Below are positions 1-8,121 of a stretch of DNA of 64,000 bases, in pieces. Location: assembly GCF_007097265.1 (NCBI RefSeq), contig NZ_VJZP01000024.1:1-64000 (forward strand), read 5' to 3'. The notes below the pieces were generated by a model. The model was not told where the DNA came from. It did not search any database and worked only from the letters and a program-made list of their open reading frames with translations. The stretch is from Flavobacterium gawalongense. GTDB taxonomy: Bacteria > Bacteroidota > Bacteroidia > Flavobacteriales > Flavobacteriaceae. Every line of letters begins with the position of its first letter. Position 1 is the first letter of the stretch. The position numbers were made by a program, and so were the translations under genes.

Positions 1-52
1 AAAGGAGCAGAAAAACTAAGATTTCTACTCCTTAAATTATTGTATTTATTCC

Positions 53-1054
53 TTAAAGGACTTTTTCAGTACCCTCAGGATGATCGACCGGTTTTTTAGA
101 AATATCAGGCCAATCTTGACTTAAATCTTTGGATGGTCTTGGTTGGTTTTCCACATAGGCTGCAATATCCCAGGCTTCTTCATCCGATAATTGTGGATTT
201 TCATAGGTTGCTCCCAGTGGCATATTGTATTTTATATACCCTGCAAAGCGGCTGATTCTAAATAATCCAGCACCATTATTATAGGAGTTAGCACCCCATA
301 ATGGAGGATAGGTATATTCTTTTTTATCTTCTGCCAAAATCCCTTGACCATTTACTTGATGGCAGCTGGCACATTTGGCATCATACAAAGCTTTTCCTTT
401 TGCAGGATCGGCTGCGCGATCTAAATACTCCAAATCATATATTCCGGAGGCGTACCCTTCTTTGCCTTTAGGAACATTACTGCCAATATATTCAATGTAC
501 GCAATCATGGCTTTCATTTCTTTTTCATCCTCTTTGAGTGGCTGTCCATTTAAACTTCTTTCCATGCAATCGTTAACCCTTTTGTAAAGGTTTTCCACTT
601 GCCCGCTTCGCGCTCTCATTTTTGGATACATAGAATATACGGAGCCGTAGTTATTTCCCCAAGCTTTTGTACCGGCATCTAAATGGCAATTGTTACAATT
701 CATACCATTGGTAATTTTCTTAACACTACCATTTGGACCCAAATATTTAGCGGTATGTGCAATTAATTCTTTGCCATATTCCACTTTTTCTTTTAAGGTG
801 GCATCTGTAATCAGACTAATATCAGCAGGTTTCCAAGTTTTTGCCATTTCATTTTGTACAAGCACCTTTTTTTCTGCTTCAATGTAAAGGGAATCGAGTT
901 CCGTATCACTATTTTGAAACCAAGAAGTGATTGATGAATTGAAAAACAAAAACAAGAACACTGCTATTACTAAGAAAATAATAGTTGTAAACAGATAAAT
1001 CAGCCTTTTTACAAGCGATTTAAATTGGAGTATATTTTGTTTTTCTGGATTCAT
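53..1054 (-). CDS. Membrane-anchored di-haem cytochrome c, thiosulfate dehydrogenase (TsdA)-like
   Basis: Protein of 333 residues with one N-terminal membrane anchor (about residues 17-38) and two c-type haem sites, CNNCH at 120-124 and CASCH at 228-232, so it should sit on the periplasmic face. The first haem region (GMNCNNCHLDAGTK) and the later NDCMERSLNG segment look like TsdA, which joins two thiosulfates into tetrathionate; Cys163 lies 39 residues after the haem-1 His and could be the unusual Cys axial ligand known for that family. The gene is last in an apparent operon with two YeeE/YedE genes (6-bp gap), which supports thiosulfate chemistry. Most TsdA proteins are soluble, so the anchor is a difference. 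It could instead be a generic electron-transfer cytochrome; the fold call is sure, the substrate is inferred. Confidence 0.75.
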   Translation of the reverse strand: MNPEKQNILQFKSLVKRLIYLFTTIIFLVIAVFLFLFFNSSITSWFQNSDTELDSLYIEAEKKVLVQNEMAKTWKPADISLITDATLKEKVEYGKELIAHTAKYLGPNGSVKKITNGMNCNNCHLDAGTKAWGNNYGSVYSMYPKMRARSGQVENLYKRVNDCMERSLNGQPLKEDEKEMKAMIAYIEYIGSNVPKGKEGYASGIYDLEYLDRAADPAKGKALYDAKCASCHQVNGQGILAEDKKEYTYPPLWGANSYNNGAGLFRISRFAGYIKYNMPLGATYENPQLSDEEAWDIAAYVENQPRPSKDLSQDWPDISKKPVDHPEGTEKVL

Positions 1055-1060
1055 ACTTTT

Positions 1061-1558
1061 TTAATGAGGCAGTTTATCTCTAAAATATCCATATACCCAA
1101 GTTCCCACTATTGCAAAAAATAGGGTAACAATCATTACAGTTGCGCCAGTTCCAATTTGTGCAAACAAAGGTCCAGGACATGCTCCTGTTATTGCCCAAC
1201 CCAATCCAAAGAGGAGTCCACCATAAATTTGACCTTTGTTGAACGTTTTGTCATGGAACTCAATTTTCTCACCATAAATGGTTTTAATATTGAATTTTTT
1301 TATCAGGAAAACGGATATTATCCCAACAACAACAGCACTTCCTATAACGCCATACATGTGAAAGGATTGAAAACGAAACATTTCCTGAATGCGATACCAA
1401 CTGATGATTTCGGCTTTGATGAAAACAATACCAAACAATAAACCGATGACTAAGTATTTTAAATTATGGTACCATTTGTGTTCTAATTGACTCTCGTTGA
1501 TACAAACAGTATCTAAGGAACGAGTTTCGAAATCTGTATTTTTATCTTTAATTTGCAT
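1061..1558 (-). CDS. YeeE/YedE-type thiosulfate transporter, second half (DUF6691-like)
   Basis: About 165 residues with four or so hydrophobic helices and the motif GACPGP, whose Cys belongs to the conserved cysteines that relay thiosulfate through YeeE channels. I start it at the ATG at 1558 (MQIKDKN), because a longer reading to 1636 would run into the upstream gene; with this start the gap is 11 bp. The preceding gene encodes the matching other half with GGCTSGH, so the two together resemble one full-length YeeE. The pair would import thiosulfate or a related sulfur species. Family assignment is firm, substrate is from family knowledge. Confidence 0.8.
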   Translation of the reverse strand: MQIKDKNTDFETRSLDTVCINESQLEHKWYHNLKYLVIGLLFGIVFIKAEIISWYRIQEMFRFQSFHMYGVIGSAVVVGIISVFLIKKFNIKTIYGEKIEFHDKTFNKGQIYGGLLFGLGWAITGACPGPLFAQIGTGATVMIVTLFFAIVGTWVYGYFRDKLPH

Positions 1559-1569
1559 AGCTACTAATT

Positions 1570-2139
1570 TTAAAGTGAAAGGATAAAAGGTAAAATAAGA
1601 TTTGCCATAATCAATCCGCCAACGAAGAAACAACAAGTTGCAATAAGCGAAGGCAATTGTAAATTAGACAAACCAGAAATAGCGTGACCACTGGTGCATC
1701 CTCCCGCATAACGGGAACCGAAACCAATAAAGAAACCACCTATGACCATCATAAAAAATCCTTTAAGGGTAAATAAATTTTCCCACGAGAATAATTGTTC
1801 GGGTAGCATTCCGCTGATATTAGTAACTCCGTAAGTTGCTAATTCTGTTTTTAGATTAGCGTTAATACTAATTGGATCCGGATTTGATAAAAAACTGTAA
1901 GCGATAACACCACCAATTAAAATACCCAATACGAAGAACATATTCCAGATTTCTTTTTTCCAATCGTATTTGAAAAAAGCAATATTTGCTGGTAAGCACA
2001 TCGCACAGGTGTGACGTAATGAGGCACTAATACCAAATGATTTGTTTCCAATTATTAATAATGCCGGAACTGTAAGTCCAACTAATGGGCCTGCAATATA
2101 CCAAGGCCAAGGTTGTTTGATTATTTCTAAAATTTCCAT
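1570..2139 (-). CDS. YeeE/YedE-type thiosulfate transporter, first half
   Basis: About 189 residues, strongly hydrophobic, with the conserved motif GGCTSGHAISG near residue 145; its Cys is the hallmark of the YeeE/YedE sulfur transport family. The ATG at 2139 (MEILEII) is preferred over an upstream start at 2202, since that start would lie on top of the CRP-like site and the -7 element. It is first in a likely three-gene unit with the other YeeE half and the TsdA-like cytochrome. A CRP/FNR-like site at 2188-2203 stands upstream, at the same spacing as in front of the persulfide dioxygenase and TauE genes, so the transporter is probably induced with them. Confidence 0.82.
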   Translation of the reverse strand: MEILEIIKQPWPWYIAGPLVGLTVPALLIIGNKSFGISASLRHTCAMCLPANIAFFKYDWKKEIWNMFFVLGILIGGVIAYSFLSNPDPISINANLKTELATYGVTNISGMLPEQLFSWENLFTLKGFFMMVIGGFFIGFGSRYAGGCTSGHAISGLSNLQLPSLIATCCFFVGGLIMANLILPFILSL

Positions 2140-2187
2140 ATTTGTTGATTTATTACTGCAAAGATTATATTTATAAATGAGTAGTTG

Positions 2188-2203
2188 TGTTACTTTTGTC
2201 ACA
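2188..2203 (-). promoter_or_regulatory. CRP/FNR-like operator of the yeeE operon
   Basis: TGTTACTTTTGTCACA fits the family pattern TGTnA-N6-TnACA and sits inside a longer inverted repeat (GTTGTG...CACAAC). Its centre is 36.5 nt upstream of the last G of the -7 box (CTTTG, minus strand, 2163-2159), a class II activator position. Two more sites in this window have the same geometry. Confidence 0.65.
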
Positions 2204-2234
2204 CAACAAAAAAATTAAAAAAATTACATTGATT

Positions 2235-2804
2235 TTATTTTCTAATGTAATGATCTAACTTTTCTCTGAACGAATCACTATTCCAATTTGCAGTTCCAAT
2301 TTTGGCTAAAATCACATTTCCTTGTTTGTCAATAAGATAAGTGGCTGGAATTGTAGACGACTCCATTTCTAAAGGAGGATTAGTAACCGATTGATAGATA
2401 GGAAGCGTTAAATTTTCTTTGACTAAAAACGCATTTGCTCTTTCAAAAGAATCAGTTGTTACAAATAAAAACACAATTTTATCCTGATAGTCAGCATATA
2501 ATTTTTGCATACTTGGCATTTCGGCAATACAGGGCGGACACCATGTGGCCCAGAAATTAATGAATATTATTTTTCCTTTGTATTCTTCCAATGTCACACT
2601 TTTACCGGTAGCATCGACTAATTGCCATTGGTAACTGGAGAGCATTTTTTGATCTGTTACAGCAATCGTTTTGGGCGAAAAAGCAATTAAGCGGTTTAAT
2701 TGTATTTTTACAAAAGTGCCCAAAGGACTAAACAGAAGTAGTGCTATAAATATGATAAAAGCAATATTTTGAATAGTAGATTTTTTTGGTGTTTTCCAGT
2801 TCAT
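2235..2804 (-). CDS. TlpA/ResA-like membrane-anchored thioredoxin
   Basis: 189 residues: one N-terminal membrane helix (about 12-32), then a thioredoxin-like domain of the AhpC/TSA-Redoxin type with the active site WCPPC around residue 88-92 and a cis-Pro region (STIPATYL). Such proteins face the periplasm and reduce disulfides, for instance in cytochrome c apoproteins or sulfur carriers. It lies between the YeeE transporter operon and a rhodanese, so a role in reducing sulfur-locus cytochromes or persulfide carriers is likely but inferred. No CRP-like site was seen directly in front; it may be read from the upstream rhodanese (63-bp gap). Confidence 0.82.
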   Translation of the reverse strand: MNWKTPKKSTIQNIAFIIFIALLLFSPLGTFVKIQLNRLIAFSPKTIAVTDQKMLSSYQWQLVDATGKSVTLEEYKGKIIFINFWATWCPPCIAEMPSMQKLYADYQDKIVFLFVTTDSFERANAFLVKENLTLPIYQSVTNPPLEMESSTIPATYLIDKQGNVILAKIGTANWNSDSFREKLDHYIRK

Positions 2805-2867
2805 TTTTTATTTTTTTGAATCATTACTTTCTGAAAAGAAAGAATCCCGACGTTATAGCTTTATACT

Positions 2868-3188
2868 TTATTTTAAATTCAACCATTCATTCGTTCCACC
2901 GCAAAGCCAATTTGCATTGTACCCCATTTTCTTTAAAAGTTTGGCTCCATCCATCGACCTTCCTCCACCTTTGCCACAAGCTATAATAATTTTATGGTCT
3001 TTTTTGATCTGATTTATTTGGTTTTCAATTTCTGACAAAGCAATATTTATGGCTTCCGGGATATGGTAATTTTCAAATTCTTCTTTGGAACGAACATCAA
3101 TAATCTGTATTTTTTCATTTTGCTGAAGTGCTCGTTTTACTTCTTCGACTTGAATACATTCATTTGCTGTATTATCTATTTCTTTCAT
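2868..3188 (-). CDS. Single-domain rhodanese (sulfurtransferase)
   Basis: 106 residues, a complete rhodanese domain with IDVRSKEEFENYHIPEA and the loop ACGKGGGRSMDG carrying the catalytic Cys. It has no signal peptide, so it acts in the cytoplasm, moving sulfane sulfur between thiosulfate or persulfides and thiol acceptors. The active-site loop is longer and Gly-rich than the usual CxxGxRS, which may affect substrate choice. It sits 25 bp after the MFS gene and before the TlpA-like gene on the same strand, within the sulfur locus. Confidence 0.85.
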   Translation of the reverse strand: MKEIDNTANECIQVEEVKRALQQNEKIQIIDVRSKEEFENYHIPEAINIALSEIENQINQIKKDHKIIIACGKGGGRSMDGAKLLKKMGYNANWLCGGTNEWLNLK

Positions 3189-3213
3189 ATTGTTTGTATT
3201 AGTTATTTGCCCT

Positions 3214-4428
3214 TTATAAATTGTCTTTCGGCATTCGGATTTGAATAATTAGGGACGATACAATAGTGATAACTCCTATCAGTATAATGGCATAATTTAC
3301 TCCAAATAAATCGGCTGTTATTCCTGAAATAATGGCGCCTATGGCATACCCTAAATCTCTCCAAAGTCTGAATGTACCAATACTTTCGGCTCTTTGATGC
3401 GGATTTGTCGCCTGCGCGATAGCGGATAAAAAAGTAGGATAGACCAAGGCAGTTCCAAATCCCAAAAGTGCTGAAATGATGGCTAACAGATAGAATTCTT
3501 TAGCAAAAGGAATAAAAAGTATCGCTATTCCTTGTAATAACATTCCCCAAAAAAGCATCTTTTTTTTCGAATAAACATCAGACATTTTTCCGGTAATCAA
3601 TTGTCCAAAACCCCAAACAGTAGGATAAATGGCGGTAATCACACCAATGTTTTCAGAATCGTAGTTCAAAGAAAGTAAGACGATAGGTAAAAGTCCCCAA
3701 ATCATTCCGTCATTCAGATTATTGACTAATCCTGCTTGTGTTATGGCACTTAACGTTTTGTTTTTGAAAGTTGTTTCTATAAAGATATTTTCTAATTTTT
3801 CGGTTTTATTGGTCGTATTTTCTTTGGTTACAAATATTCTTGTGTCTTTCACAAAAAACAAAGTCAATAAAAAACCAATTATGGAAATTCCAATTCCCAA
3901 GTAAAAGGGGTAGGGGGTAATTCCATATTTTTGGGCAATATAGCCTGAAAGAAAAGCGACTAATCCAACGGCAAAATAACCGGCAAATTCATTGAGTCCC
4001 ATCGCCAGTCCGCGATCTTTTTCTCCAACCAAATCAATTTTCATAACCACCGTACTACTCCAAGTTAGTCCTTGGCTAACGCCCAACAGAATATTGGCAA
4101 AAATTACCCAATTCCACGAGGCTGCATGTATCAAAATAAAGGGAATAGGTATGGCGAGAATCCACCCAAATAAAAGTAAATTTTTTCTGCCGAAACGATT
4201 CGCCAACTTGCCCGTAAAATAATTGGTTATTGCTTTTGTAATCCCAAAGGCAATTATAAAAGATAAAATAGCCGTTTTTGAAGCAATGCTAAATTCAATC
4301 TCGGCAAACTTTGGAATAATAGTTCTTTCCATTCCTATCATTCCGCCAACAAAGGCATTGACGATGACCAAAATGGTAAATTGTTTCCAATTTTCTTTCA
4401 GCCCAAGTTTGGTTGTATTTGTTTTCAA
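3214..4428 (-). CDS. MFS transporter of the sulfur locus
   Basis: 404 residues with about twelve hydrophobic segments and the MFS loop signature (GKLANRFGRKNLL, and GKMSDVYSKKKM in the second half). The substrate cannot be read from sequence. It is placed in front of a rhodanese with only 25 bp between them, and within sulfur genes, so it may export or import a sulfur compound such as sulfite, thiosulfate or a thiol, but this is guilt by association. Similar carriers are often labelled simply as MFS permeases in Bacteroidota. Confidence 0.8.
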   Translation of the reverse strand: MKTNTTKLGLKENWKQFTILVIVNAFVGGMIGMERTIIPKFAEIEFSIASKTAILSFIIAFGITKAITNYFTGKLANRFGRKNLLLFGWILAIPIPFILIHAASWNWVIFANILLGVSQGLTWSSTVVMKIDLVGEKDRGLAMGLNEFAGYFAVGLVAFLSGYIAQKYGITPYPFYLGIGISIIGFLLTLFFVKDTRIFVTKENTTNKTEKLENIFIETTFKNKTLSAITQAGLVNNLNDGMIWGLLPIVLLSLNYDSENIGVITAIYPTVWGFGQLITGKMSDVYSKKKMLFWGMLLQGIAILFIPFAKEFYLLAIISALLGFGTALVYPTFLSAIAQATNPHQRAESIGTFRLWRDLGYAIGAIISGITADLFGVNYAIILIGVITIVSSLIIQIRMPKDNL

Positions 4429-4525
4429 CTGTGTGTGGTTTTTTTAAGTTCAAAAAATAGTTTCGTGTTTTTTAAACCGATTGCTAGTTTAGAAAAGGAG
4501 TAAAGGCAAAAAAAGAGTTGCGTTT

Positions 4526-4834
4526 TTATAACTCGTAATATTCTAATTGGTAATCACCAATGTGTTTTTTGTTTTCGGAAATGGATTTTTTATGCTTGAA
4601 ATAGTTGAGCGTTCCGAGAATAAAAATCACAAACGAAGTGATGAAAAGTGCGATTTCAATAAGAAAACTATTTTCTACTTTTAATAAATTTCGCAAACTC
4701 AAACCCGCAATCAAAAAATACATTGACGTTCTCAAAAAGGCAAGAAAAGTTGATTGATTGGCCAGTATAGTTCGCTGTAATGCTAACTTTTCTCTTAAAA
4801 TTAAGTCTTTGTTCATTGCTTTTTTCGCTTCCAT
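4526..4834 (-). CDS. DUF202 small membrane protein (YidH-like)
   Basis: 102 residues. The segment LALQRTILANQSTFLAFLRT followed by two hydrophobic helices is the typical pattern of DUF202 proteins. Their function is unknown; all are small inner-membrane proteins. It lies between the rhodanese at 5117-5434 and the MFS gene on the same strand. I cannot say more about its role here; membership of the sulfur locus is by position only. An alternative start at the second Met (MNKDLIL) is six codons in. Confidence 0.75.
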   Translation of the reverse strand: MEAKKAMNKDLILREKLALQRTILANQSTFLAFLRTSMYFLIAGLSLRNLLKVENSFLIEIALFITSFVIFILGTLNYFKHKKSISENKKHIGDYQLEYYEL

Positions 4835-5052
4835 GTCATTTTATTTTTTCGAATTAATTTCAAAAGGTAGTTCAGTAGTCTTTGTTAAATACAAAGGAAT
4901 ACATCCAGTAGTATTCTTTCCAAAGTCCCTCAAATTTACCCCTTTATTTAAAATCAATTTTAAAAATTAAACTTTTTTAGGTGATTTCACAAACAGATTA
5001 AAAATTAAACCGCCTATTATTCTTATCAAATTTCGATTTCTAAACAAATAAT

Positions 5053-5094
5053 TGTGCAGTTTAAAACAAATACTTTTTTGTTTTAAACTGCACA
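5053..5094. terminator. 18-bp perfect hairpin, probable terminator
   Basis: TGTGCAGTTTAAAACAAA (5053-5070) is followed by a 6-nt loop and its exact reverse complement (5077-5094). It lies just past the stop codon of the minus-strand rhodanese at 5117, with A/T-rich flanks, so it probably ends that transcript; its symmetry would let it work in both directions. Confidence 0.6.
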
Positions 5095-5116
5095 TTATTT
5101 TAATATTGCCTGAAAT

Positions 5117-5434
5117 TTATTTGTTTAACACTTCATTGACATCTTGCCAAGTACCACCATTAGTGATATTGGTAAAACCATTTTGTTCCAAAATCAATTT
5201 GGCTTGACCGCTGCGATTCCCGCTTCGGCAGAAAACAATGATTTGCTCTTTTCCTTTAAATTTTGCCAATTGGTTTGCGACTTGGTCCAAAGGAATGTTT
5301 GTTGATCCTTTTACATGACCTTCTGCGAATTCTGCTGGTGTGCGAACATCTACAAGGAACGCCCCTTCTTTTATTAATTTTTCCATTTGTGTTGTATCTT
5401 TTTTAGAAAACATATTTTTGAAAATTCCAAACAT
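5117..5434 (-). CDS. Single-domain rhodanese (sulfurtransferase)
   Basis: 105 residues, cytoplasmic, with LVDVRTPAEFAEGHVKGSTN and the classic active-site loop FCRSGNRSG (catalytic Cys near residue 70). It is of the GlpE/PspE size class. It follows the persulfide dioxygenase fusion on the same strand, but a MITE-like element (5464-5689) now sits between the two, about 30 bp before this start codon. It may therefore have lost, or gained from the element, its promoter. Expected role: passing sulfane sulfur to or from the dioxygenase. Confidence 0.88.
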   Translation of the reverse strand: MFGIFKNMFSKKDTTQMEKLIKEGAFLVDVRTPAEFAEGHVKGSTNIPLDQVANQLAKFKGKEQIIVFCRSGNRSGQAKLILEQNGFTNITNGGTWQDVNEVLNK

Positions 5435-5463
5435 GATTTATAGTGTTAGTATTGCTATTATTA

Positions 5464-5689
5464 TATGACTATCCGTAATGCGGACTAAAATCATTTCGAA
5501 TACAATTTTCGTCGTTTGTACATTTATAAAGCATAAATATTAGCCCACAGATTGTACAGATTATACCGATTTACACGGATTTTTTTACTCGGTGAATCAA
5601 ACTGTTATTTAAATCTGTGCAAAATCCGTTCAATCCGTGTTATCTGTGTGCCATATTTTATCCTTTGGAACATATTGCGGACTGTCATA
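5464..5689 (+). mobile_element. MITE-like element, copy 1 (226 bp)
   Basis: The segment starts TATGACTATCCGTAATG and ends with the imperfect inverse (GCGGACTGTCATA); the 19-bp ends match at 14 positions. It is flanked by perfect 8-bp direct repeats TATTATTA (5456-5463 and 5690-5697), as expected for a target-site duplication. A reverse-orientation copy at 49154-49373 is identical apart from 6 extra bases here (CTGTTA, near 5611). It has no credible gene. Inside are two oppositely oriented arrays of ~10-nt ATCYGYGT units, so the whole can fold into a long hairpin. Confidence 0.85.
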
Positions 5690-5697
5690 TATTATTA

Positions 5698-7110
5698 TTA
5701 TAATACTTTGCTTTGGCAAACGAAATCAGTTTTAGGAACAGTAGTTTTTGCTATCGCTCCAAAACCACCTTTAATTTCTGTGAAGTTTCTGTATCCTCGT
5801 GCTTGCAAAATAGATGCAGCCATCATACTGCGATACCCTCCGGCACAATGCATGTAAAAATGTTCCTCTGGATTAATGTCTTTTACCCAGTCATTGATAT
5901 ACGCTAATGGTCGGCTGTAGGCTTCATCAACGTGTTCCGCTTCATATTCACTTTCTCTACGAACATCGATTATTTTGCTTTCGCCAATTTTTACTTCTTT
6001 TGCGAATTGTTCCGCAGTGATGCGATTTACAGTATCCACTTCAAAACCGGCTTTTTTCCAAGCTTCAAATCCACCTTCTAAATGTCCTATCAAATTATCA
6101 AATCCAACTCGTGTTAAACGGGTTACAGTTTCTTCTTCAAATCCTGATTCAGTGACTAGAATAATCGGTTGTTTTACATCGGCAATCAGAGCACCCACCC
6201 AAGGAGCAAAATCGCCATTGATACCAATGTTTATCGATTGTGGTACATATCCTTTTGCAAAATCACCATTCTTTCTGGTGTCTAAAATCAAAGCGCCGGT
6301 TTCTTCCGCAACAACTTCAAATTCTATCGCATTGATCGTTCTCATTCCGTTATTGAAAACATTTTCAAAGCTTTCAATTCCTTTTTTGTTCATAGCTACA
6401 TTCATTCCAAAATAAGCAGGTGGAGGTAATAAACCTTCAGTAACTTCTTGTACAAATTCGGCTTCAGTCATATTGGCACGCAAAGCATAATTGGTTGCTT
6501 TTTGTTCACCAATGGTAGAAACGGTTTCTTTGCTCATGTTTTTTCCACAAGCAGAACCCGCACCGTGAGCTGGATATACAACTACATCATCAGCCAAAGT
6601 CATTACTTTGTCTCTTAACGAATGGAATAATATTGCAGCCAATTCGTCTTGTGTCATATGAGCCGCTTTTTGAGCCAAATCAGGACGACCTACATCACCA
6701 ATAAATAAAGTGTCCCCAGAGAAAATCGCATGGTTTTTTCCGTTTTCGTCTATGAGCAAGTATGTGGTACTTTCCATGGTGTGACCAGGTGTGTGTAATA
6801 CTTTTATTTTGATGTTTCCAATAGAAAATTCTTGATTGTCTTTGGCAGAAATGAATTCAAATTCTGGTTTTGCATTGGGTCCATATACAATTGCAGCGCC
6901 AGTTTTCTTACTCAAATCTAAATGACCAGAAACAAAATCAGCGTGAAAATGGGTTTCGAAAATGTATTTCAATTTTACTCCGTCTTTTTCCAGCCTCTTC
7001 ATATAAGGTTCTGTTTCACGTAGTGGATCAATAATGGCAGCTTCACCATTTGAAGTAATATAGTAAGCACCCTGTGCTAAACATCCTGTATATATTTGTT
7101 CTATTTTCAT
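5698..7110 (-). CDS. Persulfide dioxygenase-rhodanese fusion (CstB-like)
   Basis: 470 residues in three parts. Residues 1-230 are a metallo-beta-lactamase fold with THFHADFVSGH (His54, His56, Asp58) and GHTMEST, as in persulfide dioxygenases. Residues about 250-360 form a rhodanese fold whose active Cys is absent (VTESGFEEE in that loop). Residues about 370-470 are an intact rhodanese with HCAGGYRS (Cys near 422). This order is that of CstB, which oxidises persulfides and makes thiosulfate without releasing sulfite. I start at ATG 7110 (MKIEQIYTG), the usual beginning of the fold, not at 7146. A -7 box (TAATTTTG, 7151-7144) and a CRP-like site (7173-7188) lie upstream. Confidence 0.9.
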   Translation of the reverse strand: MKIEQIYTGCLAQGAYYITSNGEAAIIDPLRETEPYMKRLEKDGVKLKYIFETHFHADFVSGHLDLSKKTGAAIVYGPNAKPEFEFISAKDNQEFSIGNIKIKVLHTPGHTMESTTYLLIDENGKNHAIFSGDTLFIGDVGRPDLAQKAAHMTQDELAAILFHSLRDKVMTLADDVVVYPAHGAGSACGKNMSKETVSTIGEQKATNYALRANMTEAEFVQEVTEGLLPPPAYFGMNVAMNKKGIESFENVFNNGMRTINAIEFEVVAEETGALILDTRKNGDFAKGYVPQSINIGINGDFAPWVGALIADVKQPIILVTESGFEEETVTRLTRVGFDNLIGHLEGGFEAWKKAGFEVDTVNRITAEQFAKEVKIGESKIIDVRRESEYEAEHVDEAYSRPLAYINDWVKDINPEEHFYMHCAGGYRSMMAASILQARGYRNFTEIKGGFGAIAKTTVPKTDFVCQSKVL

Positions 7111-7143
7111 AATGAGATTAATTTTAATGTTTTTATTATAGTC

Positions 7144-7188
7144 CAAAATTAGTATTCGATTATCATAGTATCAGTAACTAATGTCACA
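7144..7188 (-). promoter_or_regulatory. Promoter and CRP/FNR-like operator of the persulfide dioxygenase gene
   Basis: On the minus strand, TAATTTTG (7151-7144) matches the Bacteroidota -7 element TAnnTTTG. On the plus strand AGTAACTAATGTCACA (7173-7188) matches the CRP/FNR pattern with one arm imperfect. Operator centre to last -7 base is 36.5 nt, identical to the yeeE and TauE promoters. Confidence 0.7.
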
Positions 7189-7258
7189 CAGCAGAAAAAA
7201 AGTCGTTTTGTTTTTAAATGTTTAATATTGAATCAGTTATTTTTTATAAAATAGTATT

Positions 7259-8056
7259 TTATTTTAGAAAAAGTTCTTTGGTTATAATATAAATTCCCAT
7301 CACTAAAACAAACCAACCAAAGGCAGGCTTAAGTTTATTGCCATCAATTTTTTTAGATAATGCTGTGCCTACGAAAATTCCAACAATCGCAAATGCCGAA
7401 ATGATAAATAGAAACTGCCAATTAATACCATTTTCTCCACCTTCTCCAAAGAAACCAATCAAAGATTTAGCAGCAATAATTACTAATGAAGTTCCAACGG
7501 CTTCTTTCATAGGTAACCTGCTTAAAATAACTAATGCGGGAATAATTAAAAACCCCCCACCAGCACCTACTAAACCGGTGATAACTCCAACAATAGCTCC
7601 TTCAATAAGTATGAGCGGATAATTGAATTTTTGTTCTTCAGATTTTTCTTCTATATTTTTTTTATCTTTTTTAATCATGCTGTACGAAGCTGCAATCATT
7701 ATTACCGCAAAAAGCAACATCATCAAGAGGTTTTTGGTTACCATAAAATCACCAACAGTAAATACTTCTTTTGGAATTGCGGGAACGATATAAGCTCTAG
7801 TTGTAAAAACGGCAATGATTGAAGGAATACCAAAAACAGTAGCTGTTTTGATATTTACTAAACCTTTTTTGAAATAGCCAACAGTACCTACAGCACTTGT
7901 AAGTCCTACAATAAATAGCGAGTAAGCCGTTGCCAAAACAGGTTCAATGGCAAATAAATAAACTAATACCGGTACTGTAAGAATACTACCGCCACCGCCA
8001 ATTAGTCCTAATGCAACGCCAATGAGTATTGACGAAAAATAACCTATATATTCCAT
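7259..8056 (-). CDS. TauE/SafE-family sulfite/organosulfonate exporter
   Basis: 265 residues with eight or so membrane segments and the duplicated motif of the family (GLIGGGGSILTVP near the start and GLVGAGGGFLIIP in the second half). TauE/SafE proteins export sulfite, sulfoacetate or similar anions, or take up sulfur compounds. Placed directly upstream of the persulfide dioxygenase, it likely removes sulfite formed by sulfur oxidation. It has its own promoter with a CRP-like site (8106-8121), which argues for co-regulation with the dioxygenase and YeeE genes. Confidence 0.88.
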   Translation of the reverse strand: MEYIGYFSSILIGVALGLIGGGGSILTVPVLVYLFAIEPVLATAYSLFIVGLTSAVGTVGYFKKGLVNIKTATVFGIPSIIAVFTTRAYIVPAIPKEVFTVGDFMVTKNLLMMLLFAVIMIAASYSMIKKDKKNIEEKSEEQKFNYPLILIEGAIVGVITGLVGAGGGFLIIPALVILSRLPMKEAVGTSLVIIAAKSLIGFFGEGGENGINWQFLFIISAFAIVGIFVGTALSKKIDGNKLKPAFGWFVLVMGIYIITKELFLK

Positions 8057-8105
8057 AATTGTAAAATTTTATACTGCAAAGATTGTCAGTTAAAATTTTT
8101 CGTAC

Positions 8106-8121
8106 AGTAACATTTATCACA
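8106..8121 (-). promoter_or_regulatory. CRP/FNR-like operator of the TauE gene
   Basis: AGTAACATTTATCACA resembles the sites at 2188 and 7173. The -7 region on the minus strand reads AATCTTTGCAGTA (last G of TTTG at 8077), almost the same as in front of yeeE, and the operator centre is again 36.5 nt from that G. Confidence 0.6.

Noticed and set aside
5552..5857. Open frame on the plus strand starting inside MITE copy 1 (and the like frame in copy 2, 49094-49285)
   Set aside because: The frame exists only because the element is repeated; it runs into the antisense of the CstB-like gene and has no family features.
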